In this document: piece after piece, positions 25,319 to 34,526 of the stretch
How positions within the stretch are numbered: position 1 is the first letter of the stretch
How the letters are laid out: each line of letters begins with the position of its first letter
NCBI RefSeq assembly: GCF_002286775.1
Contig: NZ_NSGJ01000006.1
Coordinates: 83,886 to 147,885, forward strand
Origin: Myroides sp. N17-2
Lineage (GTDB): Bacteria > Bacteroidota > Bacteroidia > Flavobacteriales > Flavobacteriaceae
Reading direction: 5' to 3'
DNA: 64,000 bases
Position numbers and translations under genes: made by a program
The notes under the pieces: model-generated
Told to the model about the DNA's origin: nothing
The model's input: the letters and a program-made list of their open reading frames with translations, nothing else
The model's database searches: none

Positions 25319-25529
25319 TTAAAACCCTAAATCAACTTTAAACTATTAAGTAGGTAAAAATATTGAAACAATATATTTACTTTTAACGAATTATTACAGA
25401 TTGCAAATAATACCATATTCTAATGTTGTCAACTCATATAGTGTAAAATAACTAGGTAGTAAAATAACAATATAATAGATAGAGGTGTAGTATGGCAAGA
25501 ATATTGTAATGACAATTAAAAAGACTTAT

Positions 25530-26624
25530 ATGAAACAATACATTAAAGCCTTATTATTAGTAACACCAGTATTAATGATCTCATGTATCAAAGATGAGGA
25601 GCTAGATACTAATGCTGATATACTTGAAGCTTACATTCCTAGTGAATACCTTAAGACAGACCCTATAGTGACGAATACTTCTGTTGAGTTTAGGGTTAAA
25701 GCCAATACAGATTTAGAAAAGCAAACACCTTTCTTTATTATATCTCCTAATGCAACTATGGATCCACCTAATGGAACTACTCGTGACTTTACGACTAGCC
25801 AACAAGTCACTGTTACAGCACAGGATAAGAGATGGAAGAAGACATATACAGTTAGTTTTACGAGTGACGAATTAAGTACCTTATATACTTTTAATAATGC
25901 AGAGTTAGTAGATCGTAATAGATACTATAGGTTTTATGAGGTAGGTTCTAATGGAGATAAGATATACGATTGGGATAGTGGTAATCAGGGGTATGCTACA
26001 GTAGCGGGTAGTACTCCTCCGGATGGATATCCTACTTCTATATCTCCTGGACGCAGAGGAGGATTAGCAGTAAAAATGCAGACTGTATATACGTCTAATT
26101 TAGGAGCGAATACTGGTAACCCTATAGCGGCAGGTAATATGTTCTTAGGTGTCTTTAAACTTAATATTTTTAATACTTTAAAGTCTACTAAGTTTGGATT
26201 GCCTTATACAGGTGATTTACCTACAAGTTTAAGGGGAATGTATAAATATGAAGCGGGAAAAGTAGTAACGGATAGCGATTTTAATGAAGTACCTGGTGCT
26301 AAAGATAGTTTTGATATCTATGCGATTCTATTTGAATCTCAAAAGAAGGATAATTTCCAATATGGTGACCATGCTTTTAAAGATCCTCGTAATGTAGCTA
26401 TTGCTAGAATAGAAGAAAAAGATAGAAAGGAGACTAAACTGTGGACAGAGTTTAACGTGCCATTTAATCTTCTGCCTGGTAAAACGTATGATAAAACAAA
26501 GGATTATGTACTCGCTATCGTGATGACCTCTAGTGTAGATGGCGCTGATTTTAAAGGAGCAATTGGAAGTACACTTATCGTGGATGAAATAGAGTTAGTA
26601 TATGAACAAGAAAATAAGAACTAA
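25530..26624 (+). CDS. PCMD-domain surface lipoprotein, first copy
   Basis: The ATG at 25530 gives MKQYIKALLLVTPVLMISC, a clean lipoprotein signal. An ATG at 25509 would add seven polar residues. After the lipid Cys comes IKDEE, which fits the K-(D/E)2 surface-export signal of flavobacterial lipoproteins. Residues about 30-115 (mature part) look like an Ig-like bundle ending WKKTYTVSF. The remainder matches the PCMD (putative carbohydrate metabolism, Pfam PF13201) fold, with NPIAAGNMFLG, a GxYKYEAG strand, and the final AIVMTSSVDGxxFxGAxGSTLxxDEIEL. A barrel gene begins two bases after the stop. The same pair is repeated at 27780-29740. Function is unknown; glycan binding is the family guess. 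Confidence 0.85.
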   Translation: MKQYIKALLLVTPVLMISCIKDEELDTNADILEAYIPSEYLKTDPIVTNTSVEFRVKANTDLEKQTPFFIISPNATMDPPNGTTRDFTTSQQVTVTAQDKRWKKTYTVSFTSDELSTLYTFNNAELVDRNRYYRFYEVGSNGDKIYDWDSGNQGYATVAGSTPPDGYPTSISPGRRGGLAVKMQTVYTSNLGANTGNPIAAGNMFLGVFKLNIFNTLKSTKFGLPYTGDLPTSLRGMYKYEAGKVVTDSDFNEVPGAKDSFDIYAILFESQKKDNFQYGDHAFKDPRNVAIARIEEKDRKETKLWTEFNVPFNLLPGKTYDKTKDYVLAIVMTSSVDGADFKGAIGSTLIVDEIELVYEQENKN

Positions 26625-26625
26625 G

Positions 26626-27408
26626 ATGAGCAAGTTACATAGATATATCACTTGTTTCGTTATACTGATAGGCGTAAGTGTAGTTGGTCAAGAGAGAGAT
26701 TCTACAGGATTTAAAGCATTCTTTAAAGAGAATGTGGAATATCAGTTAAGAGGACAGTTTAGCATCGGTGGTGCTACTCCGTTAGGAATGCCAGCACAGA
26801 TACGTGAGATTAATAGTTATAACCCAACGCTTCAGCTTGGATTAGAATTAAATGTGACGAAGTGGTTAACGAATGACCAAAAATGGGGGATACGAACAGG
26901 TCTTCGTATGGAAGGCAGAGGAATGAAAACAGATGCTAGGGTAAAGAATTACTATACCCAAATAGACGGTGGAGAAGGCAAACAGACAAAGGGATACTTC
27001 ACTGGTAATGTAAAGACTGTAATGAAGAATTCTTATATCACCTTTCCTATCTTAGCGACATTTAATGCAACTGAGAATTGGAATGCTTATGGAGGGATGT
27101 ATTTCTCAGGGTTGATAGATAAAGATTTTACAGGATATGTGTATGATGGTGTTCTGAGGGAAGGTAATCCTATCGGCACGCCAGTGGAGTTTGAAGGGGA
27201 TGCTCGAGGAGATTATGATTTCTCTGAAGAGTTAAATAGATTTCAATACGGAATACAAGTAGGAGGGGAGTATAAGTTAAACACACACTTCCGTTTATTT
27301 ACAGATTTGAATTGGGGATTAAATGGCGTGTTTAGAAAAGACTTCGATGCCATCACATTTAAGATGTATAATATTTATGCTAATATAGGTTTTGGATATA
27401 CGTTTTAA
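26626..27408 (+). CDS. Outer membrane beta-barrel protein, first copy
   Basis: The start ATG at 26626 follows the previous stop by one base and gives a signal peptide ending VVGQ. An upstream ATG at 26602 would overlap the PCMD gene and spoil the signal. The 260-residue mature chain alternates polar and aromatic residues in amphipathic strands (YQLRGQFSIGG, WGIRTGLRMEGRG, YGIQVGGEYK) and ends in YANIGFGYTF with a terminal Phe, the outer-membrane barrel signature. It is probably a small 8-10 strand barrel of the PorT-like type. It is clearly paralogous to the gene at 28946. Partnership with the PCMD lipoprotein is implied by the repeated pairing. Confidence 0.83.
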   Translation: MSKLHRYITCFVILIGVSVVGQERDSTGFKAFFKENVEYQLRGQFSIGGATPLGMPAQIREINSYNPTLQLGLELNVTKWLTNDQKWGIRTGLRMEGRGMKTDARVKNYYTQIDGGEGKQTKGYFTGNVKTVMKNSYITFPILATFNATENWNAYGGMYFSGLIDKDFTGYVYDGVLREGNPIGTPVEFEGDARGDYDFSEELNRFQYGIQVGGEYKLNTHFRLFTDLNWGLNGVFRKDFDAITFKMYNIYANIGFGYTF

Positions 27409-27485
27409 CTAAAAGGGGCAGTAGCAAAAGCTCTGTTTTACTTGTGTTAAAACCAGATTACAAAGTTAAAATAATACTAAACTCT

Positions 27486-27515
27486 AAAGGTCAATCGTAT
27501 AGATTGGCCTTTTTT
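27486..27515 (+). terminator. Terminator of the first PCMD/barrel pair
   Basis: GGTCAATC and GATTGGCC pair with one wobble, flanked by AAA and a T-run. Confidence 0.85.
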
Positions 27516-27682
27516 ATTTGAACACCATTTGACAAATGCGTAAAGTGTACACAAATTTTAATACAAAACAGTAAAAGAACTAACTTTATAAAATAGAAAT
27601 AGTAGATAAGCTTGTGGCAATTTGCCTTACTGTTATAATCTTAACGCTTCAGGAGGGAAACCTCTTTCTAGAGTAGAAGTTG

Positions 27683-27690
27683 TACCTTTG
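27683..27690 (+). promoter_or_regulatory. Likely -7 element for the second PCMD/barrel pair
   Basis: TACCTTTG matches TANNTTTG, 90 bases before the start. The 371-base gap otherwise holds the terminator above and a small AGGAGG/CCTCTT hairpin with a GAAA loop (about 27651-27666) just upstream of this box. Confidence 0.4.
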
Positions 27691-27779
27691 TAGATTACGA
27701 ATATTTCTTAGTCATTAAGCTAATATTAAATTATGGTTAAATGACTTAAACAAAACATTAAAACATAATACCATAACCT

Positions 27780-28919
27780 ATGAGAATAAAATACTTATTA
27801 TTCACCCTTATAACCATTATAGGGATTACGTTTTCGTCTTGTATAAAAGATGAGGCTGAAACAATGGAATCAGATATTGCTTCTGCTACAATTCAAGATG
27901 CGGATAAATATCTACTAACAATTCCAACCATAACTAACAATAACGTTTTCTTCAGACTTCAACCAGATATCGACGAAAGAGACTTCGCTCCAATGTTCAA
28001 ACTTTCAAATGGTGCAACAATTTCGCCTGAAAATGGATCAAAACAAAACTTCTCTAAAGGGCCAGTGCAGTACACTATTACATCACAAGATGGTAGATGG
28101 AAAAAAATATATAATGTTAGCTTTCTTACTAATACATTTATAACATATTATGATTTTGAAAATGTAAAAACAGTAGTTACTGAAAGTCCAGAAGGAAAAT
28201 ATCATGAATTTTTCGAAAGACTACCAGATGGTTTCGAAAAATACGATTGGACTAGTGGAAATGAAGGTTATAATATGCTAGCTGAAACTCTATTAGAAGA
28301 AGGACAAGAATTATCTCCTGCAGTATACCCAACAGCTTCTACAGAAGAAGGATATAAAGGAAAAGGAGTTAAAATGGTAACTAAGGGAACAGGGCCTTTA
28401 GGTAATATGATGGGCTCTCCTATAGCAGCAGGGAACTTATATCTTGGAACTTTTCAATTTACATTTCCAGCTATTAAATCAACAAGATTTGGTATTCCTT
28501 ATAGTACAGGTATTAATATGCCAAAATCTTTAAAAGGACATTATAAATACAAAGCAGGAAAAGACTTTACTGTCACAAGCAAACAAGGTTCAGCTTTAAC
28601 CAAGGATGCATGGGATGCATATGCTATTATCTTTGAAAAAGGAGATAACCCTAAAAAAGAATTCTTAGCGGGTGATCACAAATTCTTAGATCCTAGAATG
28701 GTTGCCATTGCAAGATTAGACAATAAAGACAGAGTTGAAACTGATAGATGGACAAAATTTGAAATCCCTTTTAAAATGGTAGATGGTAAAATATTTGATC
28801 CAAAAGCTCAATATATGATTGCTATTGTATTCTCTGCTAGTGTTGAAGGAGATGTCTTTAATGGGGCAGTCGGTAGTACTCTATACATAGATGAAGTTGA
28901 ATTAGACTTCGATAAATAA
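27780..28919 (+). CDS. PCMD-domain surface lipoprotein, second copy
   Basis: Paralogue of the gene at 25530, 379 residues. The lipid signal ends in FSSC followed by IKDEAE, again a surface-export type signal. The Ig-like front ends WKKIYNVSF, and the PCMD domain keeps YDWTSGNEGYN, GSPIAAGNLYLG, LKGHYKYKAGK and AIVFSASVEGDVFNGAVGSTL. Compared with copy one it is more AT-rich at third positions and has an extra 10-15 residues in the mid region. It is 26 bases ahead of its own barrel gene. Both pairs are complete, so this is a retained duplication rather than a decaying copy. Confidence 0.85.
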   Translation: MRIKYLLFTLITIIGITFSSCIKDEAETMESDIASATIQDADKYLLTIPTITNNNVFFRLQPDIDERDFAPMFKLSNGATISPENGSKQNFSKGPVQYTITSQDGRWKKIYNVSFLTNTFITYYDFENVKTVVTESPEGKYHEFFERLPDGFEKYDWTSGNEGYNMLAETLLEEGQELSPAVYPTASTEEGYKGKGVKMVTKGTGPLGNMMGSPIAAGNLYLGTFQFTFPAIKSTRFGIPYSTGINMPKSLKGHYKYKAGKDFTVTSKQGSALTKDAWDAYAIIFEKGDNPKKEFLAGDHKFLDPRMVAIARLDNKDRVETDRWTKFEIPFKMVDGKIFDPKAQYMIAIVFSASVEGDVFNGAVGSTLYIDEVELDFDK

Positions 28920-28945
28920 TAGTCCCAATAAATAAATCAGATACA

Positions 28946-29740
28946 ATGAAAAAAACAATATATACATTGGCTTTATCTCTAGGGATATTGATTACAGCTT
29001 CTGCACAAAATCAGGAGGAACAAAAATCTGTAGAGAAAAATGCTTTTGAAACATTCTTTACAGAAAATATGGATTTCCAAGTTAGAGCTCACTTTAGTAT
29101 TGGAGGTTCTTCTCCATTAGGATTGCCTAAGGAAATAAGAAAAATAGATAGTTATAATCCAGGACTTCAATTAGGTTTAGAAGCGAACGCTACTAAATGG
29201 TTTGCTGATGATAAGCACTGGGGAGTTCGCTTAGGTCTTCGTTTTGAAGGTAAGGGAATGACTACTAAAGCAAATGTAAAGGGGTACTTAACAGAGATTA
29301 TTCAAGATAACGCTAAAGTAAGAGGTTATTTTACAGGGGATGTAAAGACTAAAGTAAGAAATACTTATTTAACTGTACCTGTCAATGTTATTTATAAAAT
29401 AAACGAAGATTGGAATATCTATGGAGGTTTATATTTCTCTGCCTTGATTGACAAAACTTTTGATGGACATGTATCTAATGGATACTTAAGACAAAATGAT
29501 CCAAATGGTTCTAAATTAACTTTTGAAGATGACAGTAGTGCTCCTTATGATTTCTCTAAAGAAGTTAGAAAATTCCAATGGGGAACTCAAGTAGGTGCTG
29601 AATGGAAGATGAATAAGAACTTCCTCTTGTTAGGTGAAGTATCTTATGGATTCAACGGAGTTCTTAATAAAGACTTCGATGCTATATCGTTCTCTATGCA
29701 CAATATTTACTTAAACTTAGGGTTTGGGTACCAATTCTAA
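28946..29740 (+). CDS. Outer membrane beta-barrel protein, second copy
   Basis: 264 residues with a signal peptide ending ITASAQ and the same strand pattern as the barrel at 26626: FQVRAHFSIGGSSPLGLP, WGVRLGLRFEGKGM, RGYFTGDVKTK, GVLNKDFDAISF, and the end YLNLGFGYQF with terminal Phe. The shared segments FSIGG, PLG, SYNPxLQLGLE and KDFDAI show the two barrels are paralogues with roughly half their residues conserved. It is transcribed with the preceding PCMD gene and is followed by a two-way terminator shared with the phosphodiesterase on the other strand. Confidence 0.85.
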   Translation: MKKTIYTLALSLGILITASAQNQEEQKSVEKNAFETFFTENMDFQVRAHFSIGGSSPLGLPKEIRKIDSYNPGLQLGLEANATKWFADDKHWGVRLGLRFEGKGMTTKANVKGYLTEIIQDNAKVRGYFTGDVKTKVRNTYLTVPVNVIYKINEDWNIYGGLYFSALIDKTFDGHVSNGYLRQNDPNGSKLTFEDDSSAPYDFSKEVRKFQWGTQVGAEWKMNKNFLLLGEVSYGFNGVLNKDFDAISFSMHNIYLNLGFGYQF

Positions 29741-29763
29741 TATAGGTGACTTAAACGCATATA

Positions 29764-29797
29764 AAAAAGGCTTGCAGAGTATTCTGCAAGCCTTTTT
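29764..29797. terminator. Two-way terminator between barrel gene and phosphodiesterase
   Basis: AAAAAGGCTTGCAGA and TCTGCAAGCCTTTTT form a perfect 15 bp stem around GTAT, with A- and T-rich flanks for both directions. Confidence 0.92.
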
Positions 29798-29823
29798 CAA
29801 TATATAAATAATCTAGTACTTAG

Positions 29824-31095
29824 TTATTTCACTAACACCTGTTTCGCTACTTTATCTGTACCGTCTATTTCTTCCGTTACTTCTAGACCTAGTATCTTAG
29901 TAATAACAGGGTAAACGTGTACATTCTCGAAAGTCTCTATTGTTTTACCTGATTTGAATTGTGGACCTTTTGCTAAGAAGATAGCATGCATTTCTTTTAC
30001 TGTATTAGGGTCAAAACCATGACTACCGGCTAACTTTCTATTCGTGAAGTAATATGGTGCTTCAGCTGTGATAACGATATCTCCAACTCTACCGAAACGG
30101 TCATTCTCTCCTCCGAAGTTAAACTCTTTAGGCAAGTCAGCGCTCTTATACACTTTCATGTGTTTAGGATTAACCGCCTTTTTAATCTTTTTATAGTAAG
30201 TGTCTATTTCTTTTTTGTCATTGATAAACGCACTCATATAAGTTCCATTACTCACTAGTTTCATTTCATCCCCTTTTAATTTTAAAGGAAAGCTTAGTAA
30301 TGTTTCTTGATCTAACGTTAGCATACCATGATCAGATACGACTACATAGTTAACAGGTAAGTTTAGTTTATCTACTGCAGCTACTAGCTTTTCGATAGAT
30401 TGGTCAGCGTAGTGAACTGCCTCTTCTGTTTCTTTTGCATCTGGACCAAAACTATGACCAGCGTGATCTACTTCAGGTAGATAGAATGTGATAAAGTGAG
30501 GTCTCTTAGCTTCAGGTAGAGATAACCAATCAACTACTTCATTAATACGTCCATCCATATCAAACTTCTCAGAGTATGCATAGTAATATGATGGTAATGT
30601 TCCTTTAATAGGAGCTTCAGAACCTGGCCAGTAGTAGCATGCACTTAGCATCCCTTGTTGTTCTGCTAATACCCATAGAGGAGTTCCTCCATACCATGCA
30701 GGGTCGTGTACTGCCTTAGCATTGCGAAGAGAATAACGCTCTTCTAACTTTGGATCGTAGATGTTATTACCTACTAGCCCATGGTGTGCAGGATATAATC
30801 CTGTCGCTATTGTATAGTGATTAGGGAAAGTTACAGATGGGTAAGAAGGTTGCATGGACTCTGCTCTTACTCCTTCTTTTCCTAATTTTTCTAAGAATTT
30901 AGCATTGTATTTCTCAATGTAATCGTATCTGAACCCATCAATAGAAATCAAGATAACGTAAGGCTTGTCTACTTGTTTACTGTCATTTACTCGATTTTCA
31001 ATAACGAATTGCTTTTGTATTTCTTGGGCAGAAGTAGTATTTGACATTGTCAAACACATTCCAATGGCTAATAGGGGAAATAGTAATTTCTTCAT
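29824..31095 (-). CDS. Secreted nucleotide pyrophosphatase/phosphodiesterase (alkaline phosphatase superfamily)
   Basis: 423 residues with a signal peptide (1-23, ending TSAQ). The NPP active site is clear: metal-binding D53 in SIDGFRYDY and the nucleophile T89 in SVTFPNHYT, followed by N92. Further metal ligands lie in LPEVDHAGH (about 207-215), SDHG (about 255) and AGSHGFDPN near residue 365. NPP enzymes split nucleotide pyrophosphates or phosphodiesters outside the cytoplasm. It shares its terminator with the PCMD/barrel pair but is otherwise a lone gene. Together with the enzymes at 6222 and 50124 it is the third secreted phosphoesterase in the window. Confidence 0.92.
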   Translation of the reverse strand: MKKLLFPLLAIGMCLTMSNTTSAQEIQKQFVIENRVNDSKQVDKPYVILISIDGFRYDYIEKYNAKFLEKLGKEGVRAESMQPSYPSVTFPNHYTIATGLYPAHHGLVGNNIYDPKLEERYSLRNAKAVHDPAWYGGTPLWVLAEQQGMLSACYYWPGSEAPIKGTLPSYYYAYSEKFDMDGRINEVVDWLSLPEAKRPHFITFYLPEVDHAGHSFGPDAKETEEAVHYADQSIEKLVAAVDKLNLPVNYVVVSDHGMLTLDQETLLSFPLKLKGDEMKLVSNGTYMSAFINDKKEIDTYYKKIKKAVNPKHMKVYKSADLPKEFNFGGENDRFGRVGDIVITAEAPYYFTNRKLAGSHGFDPNTVKEMHAIFLAKGPQFKSGKTIETFENVHVYPVITKILGLEVTEEIDGTDKVAKQVLVK

Positions 31096-31305
31096 GTTGT
31101 TTTGTTTTTCTAGACCAAATATCCGTAGATATATTTATCCTTACAAAGGAAATGCTTATTTTTATAAATAATTTAAACTCAGTGTTAACTCTAGTCCTTT
31201 AGTTATAAATAAGTTATGTCTGATGATTGAGTTTTCAGTCTAATAGCCTGTTTAGTATTAGATAAGGAGCTATAGTAACGCTAAGTAAAAATACACCACT
31301 AAAAT

Positions 31306-32097
31306 ATGAAACATATAAGCATACTCGGCAGTGGATGGTTAGGTACACCATTAGCTGAAAATTTAATCAATAAAGGCCATCAGGTAAAGGGATCAACAAC
31401 TACTCTTGCTAAGATGAATATTTTAGAAGAACATAATATCAAGCCTTATCACATTAACCTATATGAAGATAACATTCAGTTTTTGGATTCTTTTATTGGT
31501 AATGCAGAGCTGCTGATTATCACTATTCCTCCTATACGTGGAGAAGCTACTCCTACGTATGCGGAGAACTTTAAGAAGCTTATTCCATATATTCATAAAT
31601 ACAATATCAAGAATGTAATTATGATGAGTTCTGTCTCAGTATATGCTCCTCAAACAGGAGTTATTACAGAAGAAAATGAACTGTTCTCAGATGAACCAAC
31701 TGCTGTACAGATTAGAGAAGCAGAGGATGTCTTGCTAAATGAAGAGGGAATTAATACATGTATTTTACGTCTAGGTGGTCTATTCAGTGAAGATAGAAAA
31801 CCTGTTGATTATATTGTGCGTAAGGAAGTATTAGACAATCCTGAACTTCCTATTAATATGATCCATCTAGAAGATATTATCGCGATGTCTAGCGCAATAA
31901 TTGAAAAGGGATTTGTAGGGAATTCTATTTATAATATAGTTTCTCCTAAGTACGAGAATAGACTAGATTATTACAAGCAAGAAGCAATAAAACACAAACT
32001 TACTTTACCACCACTAGGAGAGAATAATAGTGATTTTTATAAAAAAATCAGTGGAAATAAGATAGCAACTACCACTAATTTATCATACCTATTTTAG
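31306..32097 (+). CDS. NAD(P)-binding epimerase-like SDR protein
   Basis: 263 residues opening with a Rossmann nucleotide loop, ILGSGWLGTPLAENL (5-19). The family resembles the YeeZ-type extended SDRs rather than a classical dehydrogenase: after MMSSVSVY (about 106-113) there is no full YxxxK pair in the expected place. LRLGGLFSEDRKPV matches the substrate loop. Catalysis is therefore uncertain, and it may be a binding or regulatory protein. It is in the same orientation as the universal stress gene 141 bases downstream, without an obvious terminator between them. Confidence 0.7.
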   Translation: MKHISILGSGWLGTPLAENLINKGHQVKGSTTTLAKMNILEEHNIKPYHINLYEDNIQFLDSFIGNAELLIITIPPIRGEATPTYAENFKKLIPYIHKYNIKNVIMMSSVSVYAPQTGVITEENELFSDEPTAVQIREAEDVLLNEEGINTCILRLGGLFSEDRKPVDYIVRKEVLDNPELPINMIHLEDIIAMSSAIIEKGFVGNSIYNIVSPKYENRLDYYKQEAIKHKLTLPPLGENNSDFYKKISGNKIATTTNLSYLF

Positions 32098-32238
32098 GTA
32101 AAAAATGACAATAATATAAGTTTATGCCTTTGTTTATCCTACTTAGACAAAGTTAGTGTGAGATAAATTCTATTGACATAAAAATATATTTCCATCATTT
32201 TTTTTAGTACCTTGTATGCTAGATGAAAGCACTCCATT

Positions 32239-33078
32239 ATGAAAAAGATACTATTCCCTACGGACTATTCAGAAACTGCGAATAACGCATTTAAGTATGC
32301 CTTACAGTTAGCTGACTATAGAGAAGCAGAACTATATGTTCTACACGTTTATGATCCCCCTATTATATCAGGAGGTATTAGCCCACAACTTGTCGAAAAT
32401 GTACTTAAGAAAACATCTTTTGAGAAGTTAGAACAACTTCACGCTAATAGCCCAGTATTAATAGAAATGAGAAAAGAGGTAGGCCTAGAGCACGTTCCTG
32501 TATTCTTTAAGGTAAAAGAGGGACTATTAGTTCCTGAGATTGTGCATGCGATCGAGGAGAATAACATAGACTTCTTAGTAATGGGGACAGATGGTGCTAA
32601 TTCTAGTTTCCATAAGAAAATCCTTGGTTCTAATACGATTAATACAATAGCAAAAGTTGATATTCCAATATTGAGTATTCCTAAGGAAGCACATTTTACG
32701 GGATTAAAGAATATCATCTTTACTTCGCGATTCGAATTAGAAGAAGAGTCAACATTAGATGATATCGTAAATGGGGCCGTTGTTAATGGTGCACATATAA
32801 AAGTAGTGCATGTTAAACAAAAAGGTTGCGTATCATGCGAAGAGATCTATAGTAAATGGTCAGAGAAGTATAAAGATGCCCCTCTAAGTTTCCATCTGTT
32901 TAATGCTGAGAATATAGAGAAGACGTTGTTAGACTTCATTACGCATGAGCCTGTAGATATGGTAGCAACAGTGAAACGCAATAAAACATTTATAGAGAAC
33001 ATTCTTTCTAAAAGTGTAACTCAACACTTAGCGAAACATTTAAAAGTTCCATTCTTTATTTACAAATCGAAGAAGTAA
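32239..33078 (+). CDS. Universal stress protein, tandem Usp domains
   Basis: 279 residues made of two Usp folds, about 1-147 and 152-279. The first opens with KILFPTDYSETANNAFKYA and keeps the nucleotide-binding loop MGTDGANSSFHKKILGSNT, close to the G-x2-G-x9-G-S/T consensus, so it probably binds ATP. The second domain is degenerate and lacks that loop. It includes a CVSCEE pair of cysteines. Cytosolic stress-response role; exact job unknown. A 20 bp perfect terminator stem follows. Confidence 0.9.
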   Translation: MKKILFPTDYSETANNAFKYALQLADYREAELYVLHVYDPPIISGGISPQLVENVLKKTSFEKLEQLHANSPVLIEMRKEVGLEHVPVFFKVKEGLLVPEIVHAIEENNIDFLVMGTDGANSSFHKKILGSNTINTIAKVDIPILSIPKEAHFTGLKNIIFTSRFELEEESTLDDIVNGAVVNGAHIKVVHVKQKGCVSCEEIYSKWSEKYKDAPLSFHLFNAENIEKTLLDFITHEPVDMVATVKRNKTFIENILSKSVTQHLAKHLKVPFFIYKSKK

Positions 33079-33090
33079 GAACTATTTCAT

Positions 33091-33135
33091 AAAAACAAAG
33101 AGGCTATCTGTATCAGATAGCCTCTTTGTTTTTTA
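33091..33135. terminator. Two-way terminator with 20 bp perfect stem
   Basis: AAAAACAAAGAGGCTATCTG and its exact reverse complement flank the 3-base loop TAT. It ends both the stress-protein gene and the convergent permease gene. Confidence 0.93.
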
Positions 33136-33155
33136 TATAGAATAAATATAGTTGT

Positions 33156-34253
33156 CTAATTCTCTTCTTTAATTTCTTCTTCGACAACGATATTTTTAGG
33201 AAGGCTTTCTTCTCCTAATAAATATCCCCATGGTCTAAGGCTTTCTACTCGGTCACATATAATCTTAATAATGGCTAAGGTAGGTATCGCTAACAACATA
33301 CCAGAGATACCCCAAGCCATCTCTCCAAGTATAAGACCGATGATGACTACTAATGAATTTACTTTTACTTTAGAACCTACTATCTTAGGCATAACGATAT
33401 TACCATCTATAGCGTGTATTACTACGAAAGCAATTAAAACAAATAATACTTTAGTGCCTGAAGCTGTCGCAAATGTAATAAGCATAGTAGTGATTAACGC
33501 GATAAGTATCCCGACATAAGGTAGTACATTAAGTATCCCCGTAATAATCGCTAGCATCAGCGCATATTTGACATCTAAAATAGCGAATGCTATTAAGGCC
33601 AATGTGCTGACAATAATCATTTGTAAGATCAGCCCTACTAAATATTTCTTAACCATATGCTGAATAGCGTGTACAGTGTCTAAAACCTTGTCTTTATGTT
33701 TATCAGGGAACAACATCAATATAAATCTCACAATATGTCCACGGTAAATTAATAAGAATACAGAGTATAGAAAAGTGAATACAATGAACATTAATAAAGT
33801 AGAAATAGAACTCATAGCAGCACCTAATATATCTGTTCCTGCTTTTAAGGAATTAGAAGCAGCCGATTCGATATAGTTCATCTGATGTTCTCTAGCTATA
33901 CCAAACTTGGTATATACCCATTCTTGAATAACTGTGGTACTATCCATTAATTGACTTTGAAAAGCAGGCCAATCATCTTGTAAATGAGATAACTGCATTC
34001 CGATTAGTAATAAGACCCCTATAAGTATTAGGAAAGCGAGTACAACTACTGTTATAGACGCAACTCCTCTATTAAACTTAAATTTCGCCTCTAAGAAATG
34101 ACTAAAAGGAACTAAAAGAGAAGCAACTAGTAACCCTAAGAATAGGGGGACAAATATATTCTCTAAGAGAATAGCGATATAGCTGAATATAACTAGACTT
34201 AACAGAACACATGTTATTTTTAGATATAGTGGATAGTTAATAAACTTATTCAT
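33156..34253 (-). CDS. AI-2E family transporter
   Basis: 365-residue inner-membrane protein of the PerM/YdiK/TqsA group. There are pairs of helices at about 10-45 and 60-85, a soluble segment with the conserved DWPAFQSQL, and a C-terminal bundle carrying GILNVLPYVGILIA (about 236-250) and DGNIVMPKIVGSKVKVNSLVVIIGLILG. Known members export autoinducer-2 or act as Na+/H+ antiporters, so the substrate is not determined. The C-terminal Glu-rich tail is cytosolic. It stands alone and is divergent, across a 935-base gap, from mgtC. Confidence 0.9.
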   Translation of the reverse strand: MNKFINYPLYLKITCVLLSLVIFSYIAILLENIFVPLFLGLLVASLLVPFSHFLEAKFKFNRGVASITVVVLAFLILIGVLLLIGMQLSHLQDDWPAFQSQLMDSTTVIQEWVYTKFGIAREHQMNYIESAASNSLKAGTDILGAAMSSISTLLMFIVFTFLYSVFLLIYRGHIVRFILMLFPDKHKDKVLDTVHAIQHMVKKYLVGLILQMIIVSTLALIAFAILDVKYALMLAIITGILNVLPYVGILIALITTMLITFATASGTKVLFVLIAFVVIHAIDGNIVMPKIVGSKVKVNSLVVIIGLILGEMAWGISGMLLAIPTLAIIKIICDRVESLRPWGYLLGEESLPKNIVVEEEIKEEN

Positions 34254-34464
34254 CTTCTTTTTTTAGATAAAAGTAATTCATTAAGAATTAATGTGAAAGG
34301 TGTTTTTAAATTAATGAATGTGAACGCTTAGGTTGCCTTCTGTATTATTGTTATTGATGATTATAAACTTATTCTCCTCTATACAGATTCTGTAACTCTT
34401 TTACTATGGACAAGATGTAATGTAATGATGCCCTTAAAGGAGAGTTAAAGATGAATAATAAGAG

Positions 34465-34498
34465 AATACAAGGGCAGAAATTTCTCAGCCCTTGTATT
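34465..34498. other. Stem-loop in the gap upstream of mgtC
   Basis: AATACAAGGGC (34465-34475) pairs perfectly with GCCCTTGTATT (34488-34498). The 12-base loop contains the palindrome AGAAATTTCT. There is no T-run on either strand, so it is not a plain terminator. Confidence 0.65.
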
Positions 34499-34526
34499 GT
34501 CCAAGTATTGTCCTATAAATGTCCTA
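34494..34526. repeat. Three direct repeats at 11 bp spacing
   Basis: GTATTGTCCAA, GTATTGTCCTA and TAAATGTCCTA follow one another. The first two share nine bases. One-turn spacing of short direct repeats is the layout bound by OmpR/PhoB-type regulators, so an operator is possible. The first unit overlaps the hairpin's 3' arm. Confidence 0.5.

Noticed and set aside
27651..27666. Small hairpin with GAAA loop as a 5' UTR element
   Set aside because: It lies upstream of the likely transcription start, so it would not be in the mRNA.
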